Part shown: in pieces, positions 53,854 through 64,000 of the stretch
How the letters are laid out: each line of letters begins with the position of its first letter
How positions within the stretch are numbered: the stretch's first letter is position 1
DNA from: Pseudomonas sp. ERMR1:02
Lineage (GTDB): Bacteria; Pseudomonadota; Gammaproteobacteria; Pseudomonadales; Pseudomonadaceae
Assembly: GCF_002277815.1 (NCBI RefSeq)
Contig: NZ_NKJI01000002.1
Span: 372,001 to 436,000 of the forward strand
Length of the DNA stretch: 64,000 nucleotides
Direction: 5' to 3'
Notes under the pieces: generated by a model
The model's database searches: none
Seen by the model: only the letters and a program-made list of their open reading frames with translations
Told to the model about the DNA's origin: nothing
Translations under genes and position numbers: made by a program

Positions 53854-54846
53854 TTATAGCGACGCCCTAACCACCAATGGACAATCAACTGGCCGGGCTC
53901 CCGATACGTCGAGGGTCTCGATCAGGTGCCGGGCAGCCTTGCGACCGATCTCGTAGTACGGCAGTTGCACCGTGGTCAGCGGCGGGATGAACAGTTCAGC
54001 AATACCGATCATGTTGTCGTAGCCGAGCACGGCGACATCGTCGGGAATTTTCAGGCCACGGCCCAACAACAGCTGATAGGCACAAAAGGCAATGCGGTCG
54101 TTGCCACAGATCAGAATATCAAATTGGGGACGACCATCAATGACGTGCCGGTCGAGGATGGCTGCTGTTTCACCATAGGCATCATGATCGGAAAGGTCGT
54201 ATTGCAGGAGCGCGTCAGGCGCCAGTCCGAATGCCTGACAGGCGCGCTGCATGCCTTTTTGTCGCAGACCCCAGGCCAGACTCTGTTTTGGTAGATTGAT
54301 ACACAGAGGGCGCTTATAGCCGAGGTTCAACGCGTGGTGTACGGCCCGATACTGCCCCATTTCGTCGTCTGGCACATAACTGACCAGTCGACTGTCATCC
54401 GCCAGGCAATTGGCGAGTACCAGTGGTTTGCTCTTTAATCGCTCGGGAATGCACACCTGGCGCAACCCCATGGCGCTGAAGATCAACCCGTCGGGACGGT
54501 GCGATAGCATCAGGTCGATATTCTGGTCGGTGGGCGGGTTGCTTAACAGGTTGAGGATAAATACATTCCAGCCTGCTTGCTGCGCGGTCTGTTCGATGGA
54601 CAGCAACAGCTCGACGGCGAACGGTGTGGTCGCGGTGTCCAGCGCGAACACACCGATGGTTCGCGACTGGAGGTTGTCGCCGCGCATCTTGCGCGCCGAC
54701 AGGCTCGGTACGAATTGCAGTTCATCAATGGCACGACGCACCCGCAGAAGGGTTTCGGGGCTCAGTTTTTCCGGAGTGTTGAGCGCTCGAGAAACCGTCA
54801 TCAGGGACACGCCGGCCAGCTGTGCAACGTCTTTCACTGAAGTCAT
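53854..54846 (-). CDS. LacI-family transcriptional regulator of the sucrose cassette
   Basis: A 330-residue protein with the LacI helix-turn-helix and hinge at the start (VKDVAQLAGVSLMTVSRALN, then SARKMRG). The periplasmic-binding-protein-like core follows (LMLSHRPDGLIFSAMGL, then ICGNDRIAFCAYQLLLGRGL and LTTVQLPYYEIGRKAARHLI). It is the last gene on the minus strand behind the GH32 gene. The perfect palindrome GTTAACGTTAAC at 60721-60732, in the divergent promoter region of the cassette, is its likely operator. By family habit it would be relieved by sucrose, fructose or a phosphate of these. Confidence 0.92.
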   Translation of the reverse strand: MTSVKDVAQLAGVSLMTVSRALNTPEKLSPETLLRVRRAIDELQFVPSLSARKMRGDNLQSRTIGVFALDTATTPFAVELLLSIEQTAQQAGWNVFILNLLSNPPTDQNIDLMLSHRPDGLIFSAMGLRQVCIPERLKSKPLVLANCLADDSRLVSYVPDDEMGQYRAVHHALNLGYKRPLCINLPKQSLAWGLRQKGMQRACQAFGLAPDALLQYDLSDHDAYGETAAILDRHVIDGRPQFDILICGNDRIAFCAYQLLLGRGLKIPDDVAVLGYDNMIGIAELFIPPLTTVQLPYYEIGRKAARHLIETLDVSGARPVDCPLVVRASL

Positions 54847-54921
54847 GCGAAGTGGGGCCGGTCAGGTTGACGCAGAATCATGACACATGGCCCGGACTTC
54901 TCGCGACCCGAATGACGCCGC

Positions 54922-56424
54922 TCATAGCCATCCCGATTCGAGAGGCCATGCTTTGGGAATCGAGACACGCCCGCCACTCCCGCTTGCCAGAAGCTTCACG
55001 CCCAGACTATCGGGCCGCGGATAGAGGCGGCTGCTGAGGCTGAAGCGCCCGTTTTCGTCGAACACCTCGATGGACGAGCGATCGAGAAACACGCGCAGTT
55101 CCAGTCGCTGTTGTGTCGGGTCTATCGACACGCTGCGCTGACCTGTGACTTGCGCACCAGAGCGGCTGCGGTCAAGCACTAGACGCTGCAACGCCGCATC
55201 GTAGTAGAGCAGGGTTTGTTCATGACCATCGTCGCTGCAGCGCAACGCGATTCCCAGATGGCCGTCGGTGCAGCCGAGTAAATCCAAGTGCACATGGATT
55301 TCGAGCATATCGCCGTTCACTTGCGGCACCCACCGGGTTCCCGACTCCTCCCACCACGGCGTGCTCGGCAATGGCGCCTTGCGCAGAGCGGTAAGCTCCC
55401 GTGCCGGATACACGCAAAGGCGATCGGCGCACAGTTCAAGTTCGCGTGGCAATCCGAGCATGCCGCTCCAGTGATGGGCCTGGCTCGGCATCGGGCTTTC
55501 CCACATGTCGAGCCACCCCCACACAAGGCGCCGACCATCGGCGGCCAATAGCGTCTGCGCTGCATAGAAATCGTGGCCGTTATCCAACTCGATAAAAGGC
55601 CCGCCAGTGAAGTTCCACTCGTTGTCGAGTCGGCCCACTCGGTAACCAGTCTGGTACTTGTTAAGTCGTTCGTAACCTTTGGGTTGCATGCCTTGGGGGG
55701 AGTACAGCAGCACATCGCATCCGTTCAGTCGAAACAGATCCGGGCACTCCCACATATAGCCATCACCCTCCCTGCCGCCGGACACATAGTTAAGGAACTC
55801 CCAGACGTGCAGATCCGTGGAACGGTACAGCGGGAGCAGCGGCATATCGCCCAGACGTGCGCCGGCAATCAGGTACCAGCCGTCATCCTCCTGCCATACC
55901 TTGGGGTCACGAAAGTGCATGATCGTGTCTTGCGGCGCGGTCTCGATGACTGCGCCATGCTTGACGAACCGGATGCCGTCGATGCTGGTGGCCAGGCACT
56001 GGACTTGTCGGATCAAGCGTTCGTCACCCACTTCCCCCAGCCAGGTGTGTCCGGTGTAGATCAGTGCCAAGGTATCTCCACACACCACTGCGCTACCGGA
56101 AAAACATCCGTCACGGTCGAAGTCATCGCCGGGTGCCAGCGCAATGGGCAGGTGCTGCCAATGAACCAGATCGGCACTCTTGGCGTGGCCCCAATACATC
56201 GGGCCCCATTTCGCGTCGAAGGGGTAATGCTGATAGAAAACGTGATATTCGCCACGAAAGTACACTACCCCGTTAGGGTCGTTCATCCAGCCTGCCGGCG
56301 GGGAAATATGATAACCGGGTCGATAATCCTGGATGACGCGAGACAGGCTGTCACCCAGCGCGCGCTGCGCAAGGTCAAGGGAAGAAGACATTGGATCGCT
56401 CATGGTATTCAAAGATAAGGTCAT
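54922..56424 (-). CDS. Glycoside hydrolase family 32 sucrose hydrolase (invertase type)
   Basis: A 500-residue GH32 enzyme. The nucleophile motif is WMNDPNGVVYFRGEYHVFYQ near residue 46, the transition-state motif is MHFRDPKVW near 170, and the acid/base is in YMWECPDLFRL near 230. A C-terminal beta-sandwich follows. It lacks a signal peptide, so it is cytoplasmic and splits imported sucrose (or a short fructan) to glucose and fructose. Its ATG overlaps the stop of the ATPase gene by 4 bases. The next gene downstream is the LacI regulator. Fructose would then go to the kinase at 62571. Confidence 0.94.
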   Translation of the reverse strand: MTLSLNTMSDPMSSSLDLAQRALGDSLSRVIQDYRPGYHISPPAGWMNDPNGVVYFRGEYHVFYQHYPFDAKWGPMYWGHAKSADLVHWQHLPIALAPGDDFDRDGCFSGSAVVCGDTLALIYTGHTWLGEVGDERLIRQVQCLATSIDGIRFVKHGAVIETAPQDTIMHFRDPKVWQEDDGWYLIAGARLGDMPLLPLYRSTDLHVWEFLNYVSGGREGDGYMWECPDLFRLNGCDVLLYSPQGMQPKGYERLNKYQTGYRVGRLDNEWNFTGGPFIELDNGHDFYAAQTLLAADGRRLVWGWLDMWESPMPSQAHHWSGMLGLPRELELCADRLCVYPARELTALRKAPLPSTPWWEESGTRWVPQVNGDMLEIHVHLDLLGCTDGHLGIALRCSDDGHEQTLLYYDAALQRLVLDRSRSGAQVTGQRSVSIDPTQQRLELRVFLDRSSIEVFDENGRFSLSSRLYPRPDSLGVKLLASGSGGRVSIPKAWPLESGWL

Positions 56425-57566
56425 AGGGCGCGTGCTCGGACTGAGCGTAAAGAGACGTCATCCGGCAGGGTTTCAATGGCTTGTGGGTGGCGCCTCAAGG
56501 CCGCACCGTCGGCGTCGAACAGGTGCAGGTTGTCGATGTCCAGCTGCAGTTCGACCCGATCGCCTGCCTGCCATCCGGCGTTGACTTCACAACGACAGAT
56601 CAGTGGTTCGTCCTGACCTGTTTCGAGGTGCACATACGTTTCGCTGCCTAGGTATTCGACCTCGGTCACGACGATGCCTACGGCTCCCTCAGCCGCTTTG
56701 AGCGTAATGTGCTCCGGGCGAATCCCCATGCTCAGCAGCGTGCCTGCCGCCAGGTTCGAGCTGTCGAAGGGCAGGGAGGTCATACCCAAAACGGGAGTAT
56801 CGACCAGGCTGGTTTCGCCCGGGGCATGCAGGCGCGCCGTCAGAAAGTTCATTCTGGGCGAACCGAGAAAGCCGGCGACAAAGCGGCTCGCTGGGCGCTC
56901 ATAGAGTTCGCGCGGTGAGCCGACCTGCTCTACGCGACCGCCATTGAGCACAACAATTTTGTCGGCCAGGGTCATCGCTTCCACTTGATCGTGAGTGACG
57001 TAGATCATCGTCGAGCCCAGTCGATCATGCAGCCGGGCGATTTCGTTGCGCATCTGCACCCGCAAGGATGCATCCAGATTGGAGAGCGGCTCATCGAACA
57101 ACAAAATGTCCGGCTCCCGTGCCATGGCTCTGCCCATGGCTACACGCTGACGCTGTCCTCCAGACAGTTCCTTTGGTTTGCGTTGCAGCAATTTGTCCAA
57201 TTGAAGGATTTGCGCTGTTTTCAGCACGCGCTCACGCAGGCTGCTCTTTTCAGTCTTGGCCAGTTTGAGACCAAAGCTGATGTTGTCGTAGACGCTCATG
57301 TGCGGGTACAGCGCATAAGACTGAAACACCATGCCGACGCCACGCTCGCGCGGCTCCAGGTCGTTGACCCGTCGCCCGTCGATCAGCAGATCGCCGCCGC
57401 AGATCGAATCCAGTCCGGCGATCAGTCGCAGCAGGGTCGACTTTCCGCAGCCTGAAGGGCCAACAAACACCACGAATTCACCCGCAGCGATCTGCAGGCT
57501 AACGTCGCGAAGAATCCGCACGCCGCCCAATTGTTTGTTCACATTGTCTAGCTTCAATTTGATCAC
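56421..57566 (-). CDS. Sugar ABC transporter ATPase (MalK/UgpC type)
   Basis: A 381-residue protein with Walker A VGPSGCGKSTLLRLIAGL at about residues 36-53, signature LSGGQRQRVAMGRAMA, Walker B ILLFDEPLSNLDASL and switch MIYVTHDQVEAM. A C-terminal MalK-type regulatory/OB region follows (MGIRPEHITLKA, then VEYLGSETYVHLE). It powers the sugar importer whose permeases lie just upstream (27-base gap). MalK-type ATPases may serve more than one importer. Confidence 0.95.
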   Translation of the reverse strand: MIKLKLDNVNKQLGGVRILRDVSLQIAAGEFVVFVGPSGCGKSTLLRLIAGLDSICGGDLLIDGRRVNDLEPRERGVGMVFQSYALYPHMSVYDNISFGLKLAKTEKSSLRERVLKTAQILQLDKLLQRKPKELSGGQRQRVAMGRAMAREPDILLFDEPLSNLDASLRVQMRNEIARLHDRLGSTMIYVTHDQVEAMTLADKIVVLNGGRVEQVGSPRELYERPASRFVAGFLGSPRMNFLTARLHAPGETSLVDTPVLGMTSLPFDSSNLAAGTLLSMGIRPEHITLKAAEGAVGIVVTEVEYLGSETYVHLETGQDEPLICRCEVNAGWQAGDRVELQLDIDNLHLFDADGAALRRHPQAIETLPDDVSLRSVRARAL

Positions 57567-57593
57567 GATACTGTTCCTTGTACTTTTTGGGCA

Positions 57594-58436
57594 TCAACCC
57601 TTTAACGCGCCGGCAGTGAGACCGGAAACGATTCGGCGCTGGAAGATCAGCACCAGAATCACCAGTGGGACGGTGACCAGCACCGATGCGGCCATCAACA
57701 ACCCCCAAGGCAGCTCATGGGGGCTACCGCCGGAAATCAAGGCGATGGCGACCGGCACCGTGCGTTGCGTGTCTGTGAGGGTGAAGGTCAAGGCAAACAG
57801 GAACTCGTTCCACGCTGCGATAAAGGCCAACAGGCCAGTGGTGACCAGTGCGGGCCATAGCAGTGGCAACAGCACCCGGGTAAGCGTGACCCAGGGTGAA
57901 GCGCCATCCATGATTGCCGCTTCTTCCAGTTCATGTGGCAGTTGCCCCATAAACGTGGTCAGCACCCAGACGGTGAAGGGCAGGGTGAAAATCGTGTAAC
58001 TCAGGATTAACGCCCAAGACGTGTTGTACAGACCCAGGGCGCGGATCACCTCGAACAGCCCCGACAGCACAGCGACCTGGGGAAACATCGACACGCCTAG
58101 AATCATCATCAATACCGTGCCACGCCCACGGAATTTCACCCTTCCCAAGGCATAGGCGGCGGTCACACTGAGGAACAGCGCCAGCGTTACCACGCAAAGC
58201 GCAACCACCAACGAGTTACCGATAGCCCGCAGGAATGAGGCTTGGTGGAGTACCGCCGCGTAATTGGAGAAGTCGGGGCTTTCGATCCAGTAGCTCACCT
58301 CGAATAAGGCACTGGATGGCTTCAGCGAAGTCACGATGGCGTAGTAGAAAGGGAAGACCGCATACAGCAGCAAAACCCCGATCAGACACCAGAACCCGAG
58401 GCGCAACAGCGCTTTTTTGAGTAGGCGCGGGCTCAT
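57594..58436 (-). CDS. Sugar ABC transporter permease (MalG/LacG type)
   Basis: A 280-residue protein from ATG 58436, which overlaps the stop of the other permease (ATGA). Six helices are predicted. The EAA loop reads LEEAAIMDGASPWVTLTRVL, and the protein ends IVSGLTAGALKG, the classical MalG-type terminus. The frame is open far upstream to 58841, but that part shadows the first permease. Confidence 0.94.
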   Translation of the reverse strand: MSPRLLKKALLRLGFWCLIGVLLLYAVFPFYYAIVTSLKPSSALFEVSYWIESPDFSNYAAVLHQASFLRAIGNSLVVALCVVTLALFLSVTAAYALGRVKFRGRGTVLMMILGVSMFPQVAVLSGLFEVIRALGLYNTSWALILSYTIFTLPFTVWVLTTFMGQLPHELEEAAIMDGASPWVTLTRVLLPLLWPALVTTGLLAFIAAWNEFLFALTFTLTDTQRTVPVAIALISGGSPHELPWGLLMAASVLVTVPLVILVLIFQRRIVSGLTAGALKG

Positions 58437-59395
58437 GACCGAACCTCCATTTGACGGCGTCCTATGTAGAGATAAAGCATGGCGATTACCGCAACGACCA
58501 GAAACAGCAGAGTCGAGGCCGCGCTGCCATAGCCAACATCCTGGAACTCCACCAGGTGTTGGCGGGCATAAACCGACATGCTCATGGTGCTCGAAGAATT
58601 CGAGGTCAGCACATAGATCACGTCGAATACCCGCAGGGAATCGAGGATGCGGAAGATCGCCGCCACCAACAATGCAGGCATCAACAGTGGAAGCGTGACG
58701 CGCCAGAACACTTTCAGCGGATGAATGCCATCGACCCTGGCGGCTTCGTAACAATCGCTCGGCAACATCTGCAAGGCAGCCAGCATCAGTAGCGTGACAA
58801 AAGGTACGGTCTTCCAGACGTCGACGATGATGACCGCCCACATCGACAGATCCGCATCTGCCGTCCAGGCCAGGGGGGCATCAATCAGGCCGACGCTCAG
58901 CATCATGTGATTGATGATGCCGAACTGGTCGTTGAGCATCCATGACCAGATCTTCGCCGAGACAATCGTAGGAATCGCCCAAGGAATCAGAATCAGCGCA
59001 CGCACCAAGGGGCGGCCGGTGAACTTGATGTTCAACAGCAACGCCACCAGTAGCCCCAGGACGACTTCCAGTCCCACCGACACCACGGTGAAATGCAACG
59101 TGTTGCGCACAGCGTTCCACCATTGAGGATCGACCAGAACACCCGACCAGTTGGAACCGTTGTGGAACAGATAATTGCTCAACCCTACGAAGGATCCACC
59201 ACGAGTGTCCGCCAGGTTGGCGTCGGTCAGGCTGAACCAGAATGTCCGCAGTAGCGGCCAGGCGGCCACCAGGGCCAGACATAGCAACATCGGAGTGAGA
59301 AACAGCCAGGCGGCGCGTACTCGACGACGCTGTACAGGCGTTTCCCTGGTGAGCAGGAGCTCGTCACAGGGGGCATGGGTAGTAGAGACAGACAT
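58433..59395 (-). CDS. Sugar ABC transporter permease (MalF/LacF type)
   Basis: A 320-residue protein, with a cytoplasmic N-terminus of about 25 residues and six helices. It carries FWFSLTDANLADTRGGSFVG near residue 50 and the EAA loop CYEAARVDGIHPLKVFWRVT. It follows the binding-protein gene after 21 bases and forms the channel with the permease at 57594. Confidence 0.94.
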   Translation of the reverse strand: MSVSTTHAPCDELLLTRETPVQRRRVRAAWLFLTPMLLCLALVAAWPLLRTFWFSLTDANLADTRGGSFVGLSNYLFHNGSNWSGVLVDPQWWNAVRNTLHFTVVSVGLEVVLGLLVALLLNIKFTGRPLVRALILIPWAIPTIVSAKIWSWMLNDQFGIINHMMLSVGLIDAPLAWTADADLSMWAVIIVDVWKTVPFVTLLMLAALQMLPSDCYEAARVDGIHPLKVFWRVTLPLLMPALLVAAIFRILDSLRVFDVIYVLTSNSSSTMSMSVYARQHLVEFQDVGYGSAASTLLFLVVAVIAMLYLYIGRRQMEVRS

Positions 59396-59416
59396 GGTGA
59401 TTTCCTTCCTTGTGGC

Positions 59417-60690
59417 TTACCAGTTCCGGCGTTTGATGCGCGTGAGTTCGCTTTCCAGTTCGGCCAGCGCTTGATCGACAGGCAACTCGCCTGCCAGCAC
59501 GCCATGCACTCGATCGAAGAACGCATTGGAGACCCGTGGATAGCGATCGGCGGTTATTGAGGCGGGGCGCATGACCCCATCGTTGAGAATGCTATGGAGC
59601 TGACTGTAATAAGGCATTGCCGCGAGCAGTTCGGGATCCTGATACAGCGACTCGATCACCGGGTTATAGGCGGCAGCCAGAGCACGATGTTTTTGCTGTT
59701 GGGCACTGGTCAGGTAGCTCACCAGTTCTGCGGCAAGTTTTGGATGGGCGCTGTAACGCGATACCGCCAGACCCCAGCCACCGAGGGTGGATGCATGGGT
59801 GCCGGACATGCTGCCTCGGGCAGGGGAGCGACACCGACCTTATCTTTTACGGCACTGTCCTGGCTTTGTACCAGGGCCCAGACATAAGGCCAGTTACGCA
59901 TGAACAGCGCATTTCCCGACTGGAATACGCCACGTCCTTCTTCCTCGGTGTAATTGAGTACGCCACGCGGGGAGATGTCACCCACCCAGCTTTTCGCCAT
60001 GGTCAAAGCAGCTCTTGAGGCCTGACTGTTGACCACGATATCTCCTCGTGGGTTGACCAGTCCGCCTTCCGGTTGGCTGCTGATCCACTCCAGCGCATTA
60101 CACGTCAGCCCCTCGTAAGCGCGCCCCTGAAAGATGTAACCCCATGCATTGGGGTTCCCGGCAGTGCGCTCTGCCTGTTGAACATCCCTGGCGGTAGCGG
60201 TCATTTCCTCCCAGGTCTGGGGAACCTGCTTGTCGTACTTAGCGAGCAAGTCCTTGCGGTAATACAGCAGGCCTGAGTCGGTGAACCACGGCATCGTCAC
60301 CAGCCGTCCGTTCACCGTGGCGTTATCGACCTGTGCCTGGAAGTAGCCTTGGGTAGCGTTAGCGGGCAGCACCTCGCGCAGATCCATCAGATGTTTGGCC
60401 AGCATCCCCGGCCACACCATATCGATTTGAATGATGTCGATGTCAGTGGACTGAGCACTGAGGATCTGCTGGTAGAACGACAACCTCTCGGTCGCCGAGT
60501 TAGGCGTGGAAACCACCTCAACGTTGTTGCCCGTCTGTTTCGACCATGCCTCAACAGCCTCCTTGCACAGTTGTAACTCCGCACCCACCGCACCGCACGA
60601 GATCGTCAAATCCGCTGCGCTCGAGACGGATGGAACTCCGGCGCAGAGGGTGATTAGTGCTGCTGGCAGGAGAGATTTCAGATGTTTCAT
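59417..60690 (-). pseudogene. Sugar ABC transporter substrate-binding protein, split by a one-base deletion
   Basis: From ATG 60690 the signal peptide MKHLKSLLPAALITLCAGVP leads into a family 1 sugar-binding protein (DIDIIQIDMVWPGMLAKHLM, then AYEGLTCNALEWI) up to VGVAPLPEAACP. There the frame breaks. The continuation is MSGTHASTLGGWGLAVSRYS and the C-terminal domain to 59417. Adding one G to the plus-strand run at 59818-59820 joins the parts into about 424 residues, the usual size. It heads the importer operon, so its loss would disable uptake. A sequencing indel is the likelier reading. Confidence 0.9.
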
Positions 60691-60720
60691 TGAGTACCCT
60701 TTATTTTTGTTTTAAGAAAA

Positions 60721-60732
60721 GTTAACGTTAAC
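60721..60732. promoter_or_regulatory. Perfect palindrome, candidate LacI-family operator
   Basis: GTTAACGTTAAC is a perfect 12-bp palindrome of LacI/PurR-like style. It is located in the 168-base space between the divergent binding-protein gene and the porin gene, so one bound regulator could repress both transcripts. Confidence 0.7.
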
Positions 60733-60831
60733 ATCGCCAAATGTAGCAGCGTATTTGCGATGAGGCATCCTTTTTTTCGTCGTTTGCGACAATTCGCACC
60801 TCACGTAAAAAGGGCCGGTCGCGGGAACTAA

Positions 60832-62436
<1,605 letters not shown>

Positions 62437-62570
62437 TGTTTGAACGCGTCGGCCAACACGCCTTCAGCTCATCGATTCCTGCTTTTCACCAAGCGTATTG
62501 AGTAATTGATTACCGGTCAAAGCTGATCAACCAGCGGTTATCCCTACGACAAAAAATTGAGGAAATGACG

Positions 62571-63478
62571 ATGGTATTGCCTCGCGCAGTAGTATTTGGC
62601 GAAGCCCTGACCGACCTTGTCCAAGGCACTCCTGGACAGTGGAAGGGCTACCCAGGTGGTGCTCCCTGGAACGTTGCACGAGCGCTAAGTCGCTTGGGTG
62701 TTAGCAGCGCTTTTGCTGGGGCTGTGAGCATAGATTCACTGGGTGACGAGATAGTTTCGCAGTCGGAAGCGGCAGCATTAGATATGAGGTTTATCCAACG
62801 GGTAGACCGAGATCCTTTGGTCGCCATCGTTCCATCGAGCCGTCCTCCAAGATACTTTTTTGCTGGAGATGCCGATCTGTTTTTTGATCCAGATCTGATG
62901 CCAGAAGGATGGATCAACCAAGCAGAGCTGTGTCATTTCAGCTGCATCAGTTTGGCTCGACAGCCACTCGCAGACAGGCTGGTTAAAATTGCTCAGCAGG
63001 CCAAAGAAGCCGGTAAACGGATTAGCTATGATCCGAACTGGCGCAATTTAATGGATAGCCATTATCGGGAGCAGACCTTCCCTACGATGACCACCCTTGC
63101 TGACATGATTAAGCTTTCCGACGAAGACCTTCGGCAAATTTATCCAGGGCTGACAGAACGCCAGGCAATGGATGAGCTTCGCGCTCTTAATTCTCAAGCG
63201 CAGATCCTTTTTACCCGAGGGAACACGGGATGATTCTCCACACCCCGGACAGCCAACTCGATCAGCCGGCTATTGCCGTGAAGGTGGAAGACACGGTTGG
63301 AGCCGGAGACGCTTGTATGGCTGGTTGGCTGGCTGCGGAGTTGCTGGGGATCGCAGACTTGAGAGAACGCCTGCGATTTTCAGCAGCTTGTGCATCCATA
63401 TCGTGCCGCCATGCCGGAGCCCATGCTCCAGCGCTAGCTGATGTGGAAGGTTTACTGAAGCTGCTAATACATACCTGA
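62571..63478 (+). pseudogene. PfkB-family fructokinase, split by a one-base deletion
   Basis: The start is placed at ATG 62571 because GAGGA lies seven bases upstream. ATG 62565 is too close to it. The chain begins VVFGEALTDLVQGTPGQWKG, with the PGGAPWNVARALSRLG sugar-binding motif. It reads to FTRGNTG and stops at 63231. The next frame gives ILHTPDSQLDQPAIAVKVED and the catalytic TVGAGDACMAGWLAAEL. One extra A at 63230 restores GNTGMILHTPD and about 302 residues, normal for fructokinase. It would phosphorylate the fructose released by the GH32 enzyme. Confidence 0.9.
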
Positions 63479-63497
63479 CTGTGGTTGCCGGCGCTGC

Positions 63498-63874
63498 AAG
63501 CTGGAAGCCAAATTCAAGATAAATAAACTGCGCCGGCTGCTCGACGAAGTGGCACCAGACTCCGACCGGAGGTACATCGATACGCCTCCGCAATGAATTT
63601 CTATGCGTTCAATGCACTGATCGCGGCGGATGCGGTTTTGATTCTATTCGATTGCGATACCTTGGCTCGCCATGCTCTTAACCAGGTGCGGACACAAGTG
63701 GCAGATCTCAAGACCGACCAGAACGAGTCGCTAGTCGACGAAGGGATTGTCATCAATCACTATTCGAGCGCCACTGGCTTCCACCAGAAACTGGTCGAGG
63801 AGCTTATCGCGGAAGGGCTGCCGGTACTTCGTCTCTTTGCGCACAGACAGCAATCGACCCATACCGGCCTGTAG
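63498..63874 (+). pseudogene. parA: ParA-family ATPase remnant, C-terminal half, frameshifted
   Basis: The reading KLEAKFKINKLRRLLDEVAP, then RRYIDTPP in one frame, and AMNFYAFNALIAADAVLILF, then VIPFDCDT-like FDCDTLARHAL in the next, matches ParA/MinD-type partition ATPases downstream of Walker A. One missing G at 63590 separates the parts. The N-terminus with the nucleotide-binding loop is absent, and the end after LPVLRLFA departs from the family. It begins 20 bases after the fructokinase stop, so it is a truncated relic and not a functional partition gene. Confidence 0.75.
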
Positions 63875-64000
63875 CCGTCAGATGTTCACCCAGCGAACAG
63901 CTAAGGGAGATTTGGGGTAATCATGACGTAGCATGGCTACATGCTAATCAGCTTCCGATTTTATCGGGAATGGCAGTCGGGCCACTGAAGGAGATAATGT
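63875..64000. other. Right edge, no feature
   Basis: I see no gene or repeat in the last 126 bases. AAGGAGATAATG at the very end could be the ribosome-binding site of a gene beyond the window. Confidence 0.3.

Noticed and set aside
55573..56418. Plus-strand open frame of 281 codons opposite the GH32 gene
   Set aside because: The catalytic GH32 motifs are all on the minus strand, and this frame lacks recognisable features.

Overview
The window looks like accessory and metabolic chromosome of a Pseudomonas, most probably the P. fluorescens/P. putida side of the genus. The reasons are the GC-rich coding style, two OprD-family porins, several GlxA/AraC regulators, creatinase and creatininase closely resembling the P. 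putida enzymes as I remember them, and many intergenic REP-type inverted repeats built on GTAGGAGC..GCTTGC. No rRNA, tRNA, CRISPR array or complete prophage was seen.

Layout. 1-2.6 kb: 5' part of an RND efflux pump, its membrane-fusion lipoprotein, and a secreted LprI/MliC-type lysozyme-inhibitor protein. 3.0-9.3 kb: tetronate (L-threonate/erythronate) catabolism, ltnD-otnK-otnC-GntP permease-otnI with a DeoR regulator. 9.5-17.6 kb: a sensorless chemoreceptor, OprD porin, AraC regulator, aromatic-acid-type MFS, amidase and a GlxA-type regulator, probably uptake and hydrolysis of an amide. 17.9-28.6 kb: creatine/creatinine utilisation (creatinase, MHS transporter, CahR-like regulator, permease, creatininase, polyamine-type ABC importer). 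28.7-30.5 kb: DUF2252 protein, a dehydrogenase remnant and repeats. 30.6-34.9 kb: amino-acid permease, ornithine cyclodeaminase and acetylpolyamine-type deacetylase, with a divergent Lrp regulator. 35.2-36.9 kb: hipBA. 37.0-41.5 kb: LysR, VOC protein, DctA, old yellow enzyme, NTF2-like protein. 41.8-43.3 kb: a recombination scar made of a dTMP-kinase-like gene, mmsA, acyl-CoA synthetase and MaoC fragments and an IS3 remnant. 43.3-52.7 kb: thiolase, SDR, AraC, AAHS transporter, nitroreductase-fold flavoprotein, acyl-CoA ligase and a second OprD porin, which together suggest CoA-dependent breakdown of an imported organic acid. 53.9-63.5 kb: a sucrose-type cassette (LacI regulator, GH32 hydrolase, ABC importer, ScrY-like porin, fructokinase), followed by a parA remnant.

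A cross-cutting feature is the number of genes that are intact except for one missing base, usually in a short homopolymer: otnI, hipA, dctA, the sugar-binding protein, the fructokinase, the parA remnant and perhaps the start of the first GlxA regulator. So many identical lesions in unrelated genes point to sequencing or assembly indels more than to real decay, and these genes should be read as probably intact until the reads are checked.

The strongest candidates for new biology are the nitroreductase/CoA-ligase/OprD cluster, the creatininase-linked ABC importer with its 13-bp dyad operator candidate, and two tiny upstream ORFs that end on the start codon of a transporter gene.
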